Source: JAGDXO01 sp964541025
Lineage (GTDB): Archaea; Thermoplasmatota; Thermoplasmata; Thermoplasmatales; GCA-001856825
Assembly: GCA_964541025.1 (NCBI GenBank)
Contig: CAZIOW010000014.1
Coordinates: 1 to 37,846 of the forward strand
Direction: 5' to 3'
DNA length: 37,846 nucleotides
Of this stretch, positions 23,224 to 31,212 are shown one piece after another. Both the position numbers and the translations under genes were made by a program. The notes beneath the pieces were generated by a model. It saw nothing but the letters and a program-made list of their open reading frames with translations. It was not told the DNA's origin and did no database searches. Numbering within the stretch: position 1 is the first letter of the stretch; every line of letters starts with the position of its first letter.

Positions 23224-23460
23224 TTAAATCACCTCTGAAGGGGATATATAAACTACAACATCTCCTCTGACAACTACAAGTGGTAGCACTCCAGTACTCT
23301 TGTCTCCTATGACTTCCTCTGCATTTTTTATTACAAGATTCATATGTTGATCGTAACCGTCCAAAGTGCCCCTGTACTCCCTATTCCACTTTACCTTAAC
23401 TAGGACGTTCTTGCTAAGGCTGCTACCTAGTACAGTGAGGGGCCTCAAGTGACTATCCAT
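23224..23460 (-). CDS. lsm: Sm-like RNA-binding protein (Lsm)
   Basis: This 78-residue Sm-fold protein begins MDSHLRPLTVLGSSLSKNV, followed by Sm1 (VLVKVKWNREYRGTLDGYDQHMNLVI, with the typical GxLxxxDxxMN) and Sm2 (VVVRGDVVVYISP, with RG in the I-RG-x-x-V motif). Such proteins form heptameric rings on U-rich RNA. It is the first gene of the lsm-rpl37e-purF operon, with TATA-like AAATTAAATA centred 25 nt upstream of ATG 23460 (leaderless). Its last codons double as the SD of rpl37e. The length is normal. Confidence 0.95.
   Translation of the reverse strand: MDSHLRPLTVLGSSLSKNVLVKVKWNREYRGTLDGYDQHMNLVIKNAEEVIGDKSTGVLPLVVVRGDVVVYISPSEVI
23228..23236 (-). promoter_or_regulatory. Shine-Dalgarno site of rpl37e
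   Basis: Minus-strand AGAGGTGAT, encoding the last residues of Lsm, sits 4 nt before the rpl37e ATG and is the closest match in the window to the full archaeal SD consensus. Confidence 0.65.
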
Positions 23461-23480
23461 GCAACCACATAAAAACCATG

Positions 23481-23490
23481 TATTTAATTT
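23481..23490 (-). promoter_or_regulatory. TATA box of the lsm operon
   Basis: Minus-strand AAATTAAATA is centred 25 nt before the lsm ATG. The opposite-strand TATA for the phosphorylase gene lies about 25 bp further right, making a compact divergent promoter. Confidence 0.5.
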
Positions 23491-23510
23491 TGAGTGAGAG
23501 GTATAAGGAA

Positions 23511-23518
23511 ATTTATTT
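23511..23518 (+). promoter_or_regulatory. TATA box of the MTA phosphorylase gene run
   Basis: ATTTATTT is centred 27 nt before ATG 23542, predicting a leaderless mRNA for the phosphorylase-aCPSF2-regulator-helicase run. Confidence 0.5.
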
Positions 23519-23541
23519 AGGTTATAATAGATACCTTACCA

Positions 23542-24315
23542 ATGACCAAAATTGGAATCATAGGGGGTTCAGCAGTTGGAAATCTGTTGGATAACCCTGA
23601 TAAAATATACGTCAATACACCCTACGGAGAAATGTCGTCTCCTGTGGAGATTGGCAAGATAGGCGGAAAGGAAGTGGCTGTATTGTACAGGCATGGAAAA
23701 CCGCACAAAATTCCGCCACATAGAATAAACTATAGGGCCAATATATATGGACTGAAAGAGATAGGAGTGGAAAGGATTATCAGCCTTTCTGCTGTAGGTT
23801 CTCTTCAAAGCCACATACAACCAGGCACAATTGTTTTGCCAGACCAGTTCTTCGACAATACTAAGGGAAGAGTCTACACGTTCTATGACGGACCGCAGGT
23901 TGTCCATATATCGGTTGCTGACCCTTTCTGCCCTGAACTTATGGAAACTTTCCACAAATCTTCGCTTGATCTTGGATTCAAATCTGTTAAGGGAGGGACT
24001 TATGTGTGCATCGAAGGCCCCAGGTTTTCAACAAGAGCTGAAAGTAAATTTTTCAGAACAGTAGGGGATATAATTGGAATGACACTTGTCCCAGAAATAA
24101 ATCTAGCGAAGGAAAAGGAAATGTGTTACCTCACGGTTGCCACAGTGACAGATTATGATGTGTGGGCAGAAACTCCGGTAAGTTCGAAGGAAGTTACAAA
24201 GGTAATGAAGGAAAATGAGGAGAATATTATGTCTCTATTGAACAGAACAATCCCTAGAATTCCAGAAGAAAGATCTTGCAACTGTAAAAATTCATTGAAG
24301 GAGGCAGGACTTTGA
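23542..24315 (+). CDS. mtnP: S-methyl-5'-thioadenosine phosphorylase (PNP family)
   Basis: This 257-residue enzyme has GIIGGSAVGNLL (phosphate loop), RHGKPHKIPPHRINYRAN (split as RHG...PPHxINYRAN), GTYVCIEGPRFSTRAES, and MTLVPEINLAKEKEMCY, all of the MTAP/PNP-II family. TDYDVW carries the aspartate pair associated with 6-aminopurine recognition, which favours methylthioadenosine over methylthioinosine. It splits MTA to adenine and methylthioribose-1-phosphate. The C-terminal CNCKNS resembles the Cys-x-Cys end of thermophilic archaeal MTAPs. Its last 4 nt overlap the TTG start of the aCPSF2 gene. Confidence 0.9.
   Translation: MTKIGIIGGSAVGNLLDNPDKIYVNTPYGEMSSPVEIGKIGGKEVAVLYRHGKPHKIPPHRINYRANIYGLKEIGVERIISLSAVGSLQSHIQPGTIVLPDQFFDNTKGRVYTFYDGPQVVHISVADPFCPELMETFHKSSLDLGFKSVKGGTYVCIEGPRFSTRAESKFFRTVGDIIGMTLVPEINLAKEKEMCYLTVATVTDYDVWAETPVSSKEVTKVMKENEENIMSLLNRTIPRIPEERSCNCKNSLKEAGL
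24299..24304 (+). promoter_or_regulatory. Shine-Dalgarno site of the aCPSF2 gene
   Basis: AGGAGG lies 7 nt before the TTG at 24312, at the end of the phosphorylase gene, and supports the rare TTG start. Confidence 0.6.
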
Positions 24316-25532
24316 AAGCAAAATTTCTAGGAGGAGGAGATGAGGTTGGTAGGCTTGGAATGGTACTTTCAACAGGAAAATACAATTTCCTTTTCGATTA
24401 TGGACTAAACCCAACAAAACCACCTGAATTTCCCATGCTTGCACCCCCTGTAGATGCTGTGTTTATAACACATTCTCACCTAGATCATATTGGCATGATT
24501 CCCTGGCTTGCTAAGAATGGAGGTGCCAATATTTACGCTACTCCACCAACTTTGGCTGTAGCACCTATATTGCTTTATGATACCGTCAAGATAGCCAACA
24601 TAGAAAGCAATTCTTTACCCTACGAGCAGGTGGATGTTGATAATATAATAGAAGCGTTTACGCCAATCAATTATGGGGAAATCATTGAATTCAAAGATCT
24701 TTCAGTCTCTGTTCATTCCACAGGTCATTTAGTGGGAAGCGGGATGTATTCTATACAGAATGATAGGAAATTCCTCTTCACAGGAGATATACAGAGCATT
24801 GACACACACCTACTGTTCGGTATAAAGCCTGTGGATACAGAGGTTCTATTTGTGGAGAGTACTTATGCCGGGAAGGAGCATCCTCCAAGAAGCGCCGTGG
24901 AAGAGAATTTTGTGACATCCATAAGAGAGGTTGTCGAGAGAGGTGGGGTTGCAGTCGTTCCTGCATTTGCGACAGGGAGAGCACAGGAACTTCTTATGGT
25001 ACTGGAGAATACAGACTTTGAAATATGGATAGACGGAATGGCAAGGACTGTAAGCAACGTACTGCTGAGCTTTGCAAGGTATATCAAGAATTTCCAGAGA
25101 TACAAAAAAATGCTAAGAAGAATAAGAATTGTGAGGAACAATGCTGACAGGGAAAAGGCATTGAAGGGAGATGTCATAATAACCACAAGCGGCATGCTTG
25201 ATGGTGGCCCAGTTCTTCATTATATTTCGGAGCTTAACGACGAGAAAAATGGGCTGTTCCTTACTGGATATCAGGTTGAGGACACAAATGGCAGAATGCT
25301 GTTGGAAACAGGAAGCATCGACCTTGCGGGTGTTGCGACTAAAGTTTACATGAATGTAAAATTCTTCGATTTTTCAGCTCATTCAGGGCATAAAGAGCTG
25401 TTGGAATTCATTGAAGGATGCAAGCCGGATACCGTGGTCCTGATGCACGGTGAGAAAAGGGAGGATCTTGCGAGGGATATAACTAACAAGAAGGTTCTGC
25501 TCCCAAAGAATGGAGAGGAATTTGAAATTTAG
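24312..25532 (+). CDS. Beta-CASP metallo-beta-lactamase ribonuclease, aCPSF2 type
   Basis: This 406-residue nuclease starts with TTG behind a strong SD. The metal motif HSHLDHIG is at 54-61, followed by STGHLVGSGMY, FTGDIQ, the beta-CASP entry PAFATGRAQE, TTSGMLDGGP, and a C-terminal SAHSGH and MHGE set that completes the site. It lacks the N-terminal KH domains of aCPSF1/FttA, so it fits aCPSF2, an RNA endo/5'-exonuclease group. It is cotranslated with the MTA phosphorylase upstream and the regulator 2 nt downstream. No functional link between these is known to me. Confidence 0.87.
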   Translation: MKAKFLGGGDEVGRLGMVLSTGKYNFLFDYGLNPTKPPEFPMLAPPVDAVFITHSHLDHIGMIPWLAKNGGANIYATPPTLAVAPILLYDTVKIANIESNSLPYEQVDVDNIIEAFTPINYGEIIEFKDLSVSVHSTGHLVGSGMYSIQNDRKFLFTGDIQSIDTHLLFGIKPVDTEVLFVESTYAGKEHPPRSAVEENFVTSIREVVERGGVAVVPAFATGRAQELLMVLENTDFEIWIDGMARTVSNVLLSFARYIKNFQRYKKMLRRIRIVRNNADREKALKGDVIITTSGMLDGGPVLHYISELNDEKNGLFLTGYQVEDTNGRMLLETGSIDLAGVATKVYMNVKFFDFSAHSGHKELLEFIEGCKPDTVVLMHGEKREDLARDITNKKVLLPKNGEEFEI

Positions 25533-25534
25533 TT

Positions 25535-26470
25535 ATGAGCGTGAAGGAAAGGATCCTGGATCTACTCTTTGAGGGGAAGGTCACCCAGAGGGAACTATGC
25601 TCTAAGGTAGGATTGTCAAGATCCAGGGTTTCTGAGATACTTGGAAAGATGGAGAGAGATGGCATTGTGAAGAGGGAAAGGGTGAGCGACAGGACTGTAG
25701 TAGTCTCAATCAATGAGCCAAATCTTCTGAGGGTTGGAATATTGCGAAGTTCGGAATACGCGCCCGTAGTACTGGCACTAAAGAACCTTCCTGAAAATGT
25801 ACTCTGGAGGATAAAGGTGTATGATAATAGCCTCGAAGCTCTCAAGGATCTTATCACGGGAACTCTTGATATGGTTGCCAGCCCAATAATTTCAGCTTTT
25901 TTCTTCAATCTGATTGATGAAAATGTCAAGCCTGTTGCAGGCATTGCTAGCGGTGGTTCCGGTTTATTGAAAAGGAATGATAAAGGCATTCTTGGAACCA
26001 CACCTCTTTCAAAAATGGAAAGGGAATCAAGGGATAGGAAAAGCTACAGGCTCGTTTATTTCAGTAATATTGAATATATAATCAAGAATTATCTCGAAGG
26101 AAAAATAGATGCAGCTTCAGTGTGGGAACCTTATTTAACAAAGTACAAAGGGGAAAAAAATGAATCTGATGAAATATGCTGCTCATTGATCACGACCAAA
26201 GAAAATTGGTATTCACTTGAAAAATTCCTTGTTGAATACGTAAAATCAGTTCAATTCATGAACATAGATGATAAAAGGAAGGAGGCTTCTATACTTCTAT
26301 CAAAAATTATAGGGGAAGATGAGAATCTTATATACAGAAGCCTTAATTCATACAATTTCTCTATTTACATTGATAAGGAGGATGTAAGGAGGCAGATATT
26401 TGCCATGGGTATTCCTGAGAGCGGAAAATTAGACGAATTTCTGAGGAGATACAATGAAATTTCCCTATGA
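25535..26470 (+). CDS. Winged-helix regulator fused to a periplasmic-binding-protein-like (NMT1/THI5-type) sensor domain
   Basis: Residues 1-65 form a MarR/Lrp-like winged helix (VTQRELCSKVGLSRSRVSEILGKM split, about 16-38, then DGIVKRERV). Residues 66-305 look like a type-2 substrate-binding fold: LRVGILRSSEYAPVVLAL, an EALKDLITGTLDMVASP segment where such proteins have 'G.lD', GIASGGSGLL, and a hinge-like GKIDAASVWEPYL. There is no signal peptide, so the domain would sense a ligand in the cytosol. The ligand is unknown; thiamine-pyrimidine precursors, sulfonates or similar small molecules are only possibilities from fold analogy. It starts 2 nt after aCPSF2 and overlaps the XPD helicase start by 17 nt. 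Confidence 0.75.
   Translation: MSVKERILDLLFEGKVTQRELCSKVGLSRSRVSEILGKMERDGIVKRERVSDRTVVVSINEPNLLRVGILRSSEYAPVVLALKNLPENVLWRIKVYDNSLEALKDLITGTLDMVASPIISAFFFNLIDENVKPVAGIASGGSGLLKRNDKGILGTTPLSKMERESRDRKSYRLVYFSNIEYIIKNYLEGKIDAASVWEPYLTKYKGEKNESDEICCSLITTKENWYSLEKFLVEYVKSVQFMNIDDKRKEASILLSKIIGEDENLIYRSLNSYNFSIYIDKEDVRRQIFAMGIPESGKLDEFLRRYNEISL
26443..26450 (+). promoter_or_regulatory. Shine-Dalgarno site of the XPD helicase gene
   Basis: GAGGAGAT, within the last codons of the regulator, lies 3 nt before ATG 26454 and indicates translational coupling. Confidence 0.6.
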
Positions 26471-28244
26471 AATGTATTCATGGCAGGAACAGATACTTTC
26501 CTTTTTATATTCCTCCACCCAAAGAGACGTGATCATTGAAAGCCCAACAGGGTCTGGAAAAACAATTATTTCGCTATTTTATGCCCTTGAAAAATTCCCT
26601 GATAGGGTAATTATTTATCTCACGAGAACAAATTCCCAAAGCGAGAATTTGATAAGGGAGGCAAAAGCCTTAGGTATAACAAAGGTTATGACATTTTTGG
26701 GGAGGGGAGAGATGTGCCTATTCAGGTCTTCTGGCGATGAGATGTCTCAGGGTGATCCCACTGAGCAGTCACAATATTGCAGAAATCTTATCGAAAGGCA
26801 GAAGAAGAGTGGAGATGGATGCCCTTATTCCCCGGATTATGATGGCCAATGGCCTGAAAATATAATGTCCCAAGCAGATTTTCTTAAGCTTGGGGATGAA
26901 GATTTCTGTCCTTACTATGCGCAGAAGAAATTGCTTGAATCTTCAAAGGTCATTGTAACAACATACTCATTCATGCTCAACCCTTTCGTAAGAGAAAGGT
27001 TCCTCGAGTGGATAGGAAGGAATCCTGAGGACATAGTTGTTATTTGTGATGAAGCACATAATATTCCGGATTTGATAAGAGAAATGTTCTCCTTGAAACT
27101 TTCTGGCAATAATTTCAAAAACTGCAAGAAGGAACTTGATCAGTATGGTGATTACAGAATAGGTAACATTTACTCTTCATTCGTATTCGAATATCTGGAG
27201 GAGGCGTTCCATAATATTCTTAAGGAAGGAGATAGGATAATAAGGCCTGAGGATCTCAGAGATGAGCTAATGTCAGTTTTCCAGATGAATTCCAACGATA
27301 TTAGAAGAATTTTGATGACTTTGTCGGAATATGGATTGTCAATTAAGGAAAGCAAGGCAAATGAGAAAAGGTTACCTAGGAGCTATATTTTCAACACTTC
27401 AAACCTTGTCCTGAAGATGATGGAGGATGATGAAGATTACAATGTGAGAATAGTTCACTCTGAAGAGCCTGGTTTTATTTCTATTCTATATCTTGAAACA
27501 TATGAAATGCTCAAATTTTTCAGGGATTTTAACAAGGTAATATACATCTCAGGTACAATCTCCCCGTTCTACAAATTCAAGAATGAGATGGGAATTGAAA
27601 ATAGTGATGACTTAACTGTTCGGACTGATTATCTTGAGAGTAATCTTAAGGTTATGTTCGTAAATGACGTAACTTCCAGGTACTCTTCAAAGGACATGAA
27701 TTTTGAGAATATGAGAAATTACATCAAAAGAATAGTGGAAAATATTGATAGGAATAAGATCATTTTCTGCACTTCATATGAGCAGCTTAATTATTTTCTG
27801 GAGGCTGATATAGATGGAAGAATTTTCTTTGAAAGAAAGGGAATGAGCAATGATGAATTCAGGAAGTTGATTGATGCTTATAGAAACAAGGGTGGAAGTC
27901 TTTTTGCAGTGATAAATGGGAGGATTTCAGAGGGGATAGACCTCCCAGGAAAACTGCTTGAACTGGCCGTTATAGCAGGGATACCATATCCTGCACCTTC
28001 TCCTGAAACATCATCCCTTGAGCTCTTTTATGATATGAAATTCAAGAAGGGATGGGAATATGCCTATGAAACAGTGGCGGCAACAAGATTGAGACAGGCA
28101 ATTGGAAGGCTCATCAGGAAGCCTACGGACAAGGGCGTTGCAATAATACTGGACTCGCGAGCAAGGCACTTTAAAAGATACCTGCCGAATCTTTATCTGA
28201 GTTCAAATATAGTTGATGATTCAATTAATTTTCTCAATCAATAA
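26454..28244 (+). CDS. xpd: XPD-family Fe-S DNA helicase (SF2)
   Basis: This 596-residue 5'-3' helicase has Walker A ESPTGSGKT (29-37), the four Fe-S cysteines C88, C109, C123 and C152, the DEAH box VVICDEAHN (195-203), and motif VI RQAIGRLIRKPTD near 555-570. An Arch-like insert lies between about 210 and 350. Archaeal XPD acts in DNA repair or unwinding without a TFIIH complex. The length matches archaeal XPD. It begins 17 nt inside the regulator gene with a good SD. Its end overlaps the convergent CDP-archaeol synthase gene by 7 nt. Confidence 0.95.
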   Translation: MKFPYEMYSWQEQILSFLYSSTQRDVIIESPTGSGKTIISLFYALEKFPDRVIIYLTRTNSQSENLIREAKALGITKVMTFLGRGEMCLFRSSGDEMSQGDPTEQSQYCRNLIERQKKSGDGCPYSPDYDGQWPENIMSQADFLKLGDEDFCPYYAQKKLLESSKVIVTTYSFMLNPFVRERFLEWIGRNPEDIVVICDEAHNIPDLIREMFSLKLSGNNFKNCKKELDQYGDYRIGNIYSSFVFEYLEEAFHNILKEGDRIIRPEDLRDELMSVFQMNSNDIRRILMTLSEYGLSIKESKANEKRLPRSYIFNTSNLVLKMMEDDEDYNVRIVHSEEPGFISILYLETYEMLKFFRDFNKVIYISGTISPFYKFKNEMGIENSDDLTVRTDYLESNLKVMFVNDVTSRYSSKDMNFENMRNYIKRIVENIDRNKIIFCTSYEQLNYFLEADIDGRIFFERKGMSNDEFRKLIDAYRNKGGSLFAVINGRISEGIDLPGKLLELAVIAGIPYPAPSPETSSLELFYDMKFKKGWEYAYETVAATRLRQAIGRLIRKPTDKGVAIILDSRARHFKRYLPNLYLSSNIVDDSINFLNQ

Positions 28245-28783
28245 GGAACATCTTTTATCTTCATTTTGTAACCTATGATATTTACTCCCCTGTGTATGAG
28301 TGGGGTTATCACAAGTATAGCAATTATTCCTTCCCATGGAAAAAGCCTTGCAGATACATCTGGAATCAGCAGATACGAAAAAGCCAGGGATACAAGAGCA
28401 AACGGATACTGGTCCAGGAATAAAGATTCTTCTCCTGGCTTCCTATTGAGCCTCCTTTTAATGAATGAACCAACAAGATCTCCCACCATCGAAAAGAATG
28501 AGAGTACAAAAAGTATCCATAGTAGCTGAAATATATTTGATGAGTAGACAAGATAATAAATATGAGTGAGAAGAAAGATGTAATTAATTATTAATCCAAT
28601 CACCATACCTGAAAATGTCCCTCCGAGTAGACCGGAGAGTGTTTTGTGGTCTCCTAGGATTCTTTTCCCACCAATTGTTTTACCCCTGTCAATTATAAAT
28701 TTGCCACCGAAAATCACCGCTGCGGGATTGGCTATAAATGCGGGAATGAACATTATCAGGGAAACTATGAATGAAAGGAGCAC
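28238..28783 (-). CDS. carS: CDP-archaeol synthase (CarS)
   Basis: This 181-residue membrane protein starts with GTG and has about five hydrophobic helices. The CarS family blocks are present: IANPAAVIFGG, IDRGKTIGGKRILGDHKTLSGLLGG (split), MVGDLVGSFIKRRLNRKPG, and LDQYPFAL. The enzyme activates 2,3-digeranylgeranylglyceryl phosphate with CTP before polar head-group attachment. It therefore continues the pathway of the GGGP and DGGGP synthases found about 15 kb to the left. A TATA-like TTTTTTAAG is centred about 25 nt upstream of the start. The gene is divergent from the flippase. Confidence 0.92.
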   Translation of the reverse strand: MLLSFIVSLIMFIPAFIANPAAVIFGGKFIIDRGKTIGGKRILGDHKTLSGLLGGTFSGMVIGLIINYIFLLTHIYYLVYSSNIFQLLWILFVLSFFSMVGDLVGSFIKRRLNRKPGEESLFLDQYPFALVSLAFSYLLIPDVSARLFPWEGIIAILVITPLIHRGVNIIGYKMKIKDVPY

Positions 28784-28867
28784 TAACCCTTAATAATTTT
28801 CAACTTAAAAAAGAATGTTGAATTTTTTGCTAATCTATTTGTATTAATTGTGAATGACTGAAAATAA

Positions 28868-30397
28868 ATGGAAACTTCCAGACCTACTTGGATAATGATC
28901 CAAAATGCATATGGACTTATCGTTGGATATCTCATTTATTATCTGATATTCAGGCATGCAGGGGTTCTGGCATTCGGTATATTTTCATTTGCCCTTTCAT
29001 TCGGTCTGCTCTTCTCATTCATATCAGATCTAGGAATTAATACCGCCCATACTAAAATGATATCATCTGGAAGCGACAGAAATGAGTACAACAGCGCTTT
29101 TATTCTGATGAAGGTGTTTCTTACCCTCATCTATATTTCTGTAGTTCTTCTTTCACTCTTTGTATGGCGGGTAATTCTGCACAGGGGCTTTGAAACAAGA
29201 TATGAACTACTGAGCATACTCATCTTGATTCCCTATTTTGTTTCCCTTCCATTTATTCAGGGAATAAGGAGTTTCCTGACAGGAACACTTGAGGCAGCTA
29301 AGATGGCAATACCGAGCATTGCAGAAACAACAGTCAGGCTAATTTCTGTTGTAGTGTTCATATATTTCAATATTTTCAATGTAAAGAATATAGATGAAAT
29401 GGCCGTCATGATAGCTCTTTCTTACTCACTTTCTTATGTCACCTATTTCATACTCAATATTTATATGGGAAGACCCTGGAAATTCAAGTGGCCAAAATTT
29501 TCAATAATAAAGGAATATCTAAAATATTCATACCCACTCATGGGTGCATCAGTGGTCATGGCTATTTCCTCAAATATAGCACAGATACTCATTCAGACAT
29601 TTTTCCATTCTTATGAACTTGGAGGATATGCGGGGGACCTTAGAATTATCACTATAATAACAAGTTTCACGGGTTCACTGACCATCCTTATACTTCCCCT
29701 CCTTGCGTCACACAAGGGGACGCAGGAAGAGTATAAAATTAGACTTGTTTACCTTCTTAAATATATAGCTCTATTTGTTTCTCCATTGGTTGTGTTTGCC
29801 ACAGCATTTTCAGCACCCATTCTTAACCTGTGGTCTAACCAGTTAATTCCATTCTCTTTCCCCCTCCAAATACTCCTGATTTCATCATGGTTCACTATAA
29901 TGCTAAATCCATATCAAACACACTTCAATGCAACTGGACAGACTAAAATATCAGCAGTTCTCTCCATCATTTCAGCCATTTTTGTAATAATATTCGATAT
30001 CATTCTCATTCCTGGAAATTTTCTTGGTATCAAATTTCTTGATATGGGAGTGACAGGAGCTGCTTATTCCTCCCTTCTTTCGAGCATAGTCACATTTATA
30101 GCTGCGGTTATATTTGTTCATAGGGGAATTAAAGTATTCATCACTTTTGACACAATAAAAGCAGGATTAATTTCCGTATTGCTCATTGTACCTTTCTATA
30201 TTTATTTCGAGGATAATTCGAGGCTTCCATTCTTGATTCTGGTTGGACTCTTTCTTGGCTACGGAATATTATATATTCTGGTTACCAGGGCTGTAAAACT
30301 CCTTTCTAAAGATGAGTTGAGAGATATTATAAACATTTTCAATGTTAAGAAACTGTTGAAATATGCAATTGAGGAACTCAAAAAACCTTCACAATGA
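28868..30397 (+). CDS. Polysaccharide/oligosaccharide flippase (Wzx/MOP superfamily)
   Basis: This 509-residue protein is almost entirely membrane-spanning, with about 12-14 hydrophobic helices. The N-terminal block YLIYYLIFRHAGVLAFGIFS resembles the PST/Wzx start, where a G-xx-xYG-x-F pattern is common, and DLGINTAHTKMIS matches the 'DlGi' motif after the second helix. In the family it would flip lipid-linked glycans. No glycosyltransferases flank it, so it is not in a glycan cluster; an S-layer or glycolipid role is an inference. A TATA-like TTGTATTAA lies about 27 nt before the ATG. Confidence 0.85.
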   Translation: METSRPTWIMIQNAYGLIVGYLIYYLIFRHAGVLAFGIFSFALSFGLLFSFISDLGINTAHTKMISSGSDRNEYNSAFILMKVFLTLIYISVVLLSLFVWRVILHRGFETRYELLSILILIPYFVSLPFIQGIRSFLTGTLEAAKMAIPSIAETTVRLISVVVFIYFNIFNVKNIDEMAVMIALSYSLSYVTYFILNIYMGRPWKFKWPKFSIIKEYLKYSYPLMGASVVMAISSNIAQILIQTFFHSYELGGYAGDLRIITIITSFTGSLTILILPLLASHKGTQEEYKIRLVYLLKYIALFVSPLVVFATAFSAPILNLWSNQLIPFSFPLQILLISSWFTIMLNPYQTHFNATGQTKISAVLSIISAIFVIIFDIILIPGNFLGIKFLDMGVTGAAYSSLLSSIVTFIAAVIFVHRGIKVFITFDTIKAGLISVLLIVPFYIYFEDNSRLPFLILVGLFLGYGILYILVTRAVKLLSKDELRDIINIFNVKKLLKYAIEELKKPSQ

Positions 30398-30424
30398 TTT
30401 TAAATTAACTTCCAATATACCCAT

Positions 30425-30826
30425 ATGCCGGTGGATATTTTAGAACATACAGCCGACATAAGACTTAGGGTTCAAAGCAGGAGCTTTCCCCTGGCATTGC
30501 TTGAACTTTCAAATTTTATGCTTGGAATTATATATAAAGGGAATGCTGAATGTAATGATTTCATAATATCCTCGGTTAAATTTGAGGAGAAGGATAATTG
30601 CGCTGTCCGCCTTTTATCAGATATCTTGTATTATACTGACTCAAGAAATATTGCTTTGAAGGTCAGATACCTGAAAATTGAAAGGGGAATGATAATCTGG
30701 GAAGGCTGTGGTGAAAAATTTGATTCTTCCAAGCACGAAATGGGCTACGTCATTAAAGGAGCCACCTATGATAGGATATTTGTAGATGATAAGAAAAATA
30801 TAATAGAGATAACCCTCGATATATAA
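30425..30826 (+). CDS. Archease
   Basis: This 133-residue protein has the archease pattern: EHTADIRLRV (7-16) with the conserved H-T-A-D, an acidic segment CAVRLLSDILYYTDS (about 58-72), GCGEKFDSSKHEMGYVIKGATYDRIFV and a C-terminal ITLDI. The conserved aspartates (the first in HTAD and the last in the C-terminal D) bind metal. Archease activates the RtcB RNA ligase in tRNA splicing. rtcB is not in the window. It has its own TATA-like TTTAAATTAA about 23 nt upstream, and a 30-nt gap to the next gene. Confidence 0.92.
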   Translation: MPVDILEHTADIRLRVQSRSFPLALLELSNFMLGIIYKGNAECNDFIISSVKFEEKDNCAVRLLSDILYYTDSRNIALKVRYLKIERGMIIWEGCGEKFDSSKHEMGYVIKGATYDRIFVDDKKNIIEITLDI

Positions 30827-30856
30827 CATTTAATACTCTGAAAACAATCATTAAAT

Positions 30857-31198
30857 ATGGAACCTGATGAAAACTTCATTCTTGACAGTTCTAGAAAGCT
30901 AATGATCAATGACAAAATAATCTTGGATGCCATTACAGATATTTATAAGGATGAAATAAAGGAGATCATTAAGAAGAAGTTGAAGGAAAATCCTAGGCTT
31001 GAGGAGGAGATGGTGGCTGCCATAAAGGAATATACACAGGGCAAGCTTCTTGAAGCCGCTGCTCAAGGGAAATTGTTGAAGATTGTTGCTGAACTGGGAC
31101 TGATATCTCTCCCGGATTCATTCAGGGACGAGATTGTGAAAACCATAATCAAAGCAATTGGTCCTGAAATAGATACAATTCTCAAGAATACACTATAA
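30857..31198 (+). CDS. Uncharacterised 113-residue all-helical protein
   Basis: I do not recognise a family. The protein is predicted helical throughout: an acidic N-terminus (MEPDENFILDSS), a highly charged helix DEIKEIIKKKLKENPRLEEE (about 32-51), and an amphipathic Ala/Leu-rich region (KLLEAAAQGKLLKIVAELG, about 62-80). There are no cysteines and no membrane helix. A TATA-like TTTAATACT is centred about 26 nt before the ATG. The permease gene begins 14 nt after its stop without an obvious promoter, so the two are probably cotranscribed and could be functionally linked. Confidence 0.7.
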   Translation: MEPDENFILDSSRKLMINDKIILDAITDIYKDEIKEIIKKKLKENPRLEEEMVAAIKEYTQGKLLEAAAQGKLLKIVAELGLISLPDSFRDEIVKTIIKAIGPEIDTILKNTL

Positions 31199-31212
31199 GA
31201 AATAATACAATA

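Noticed and set aside
25483..26001. 172-codon minus-strand ORF opposite the winged-helix regulator
   Set aside because: It is antisense to a gene with clear HTH and binding-fold signals, is Ser/Leu/Arg-rich, and lies across two abutting real genes, so it is a shadow frame.
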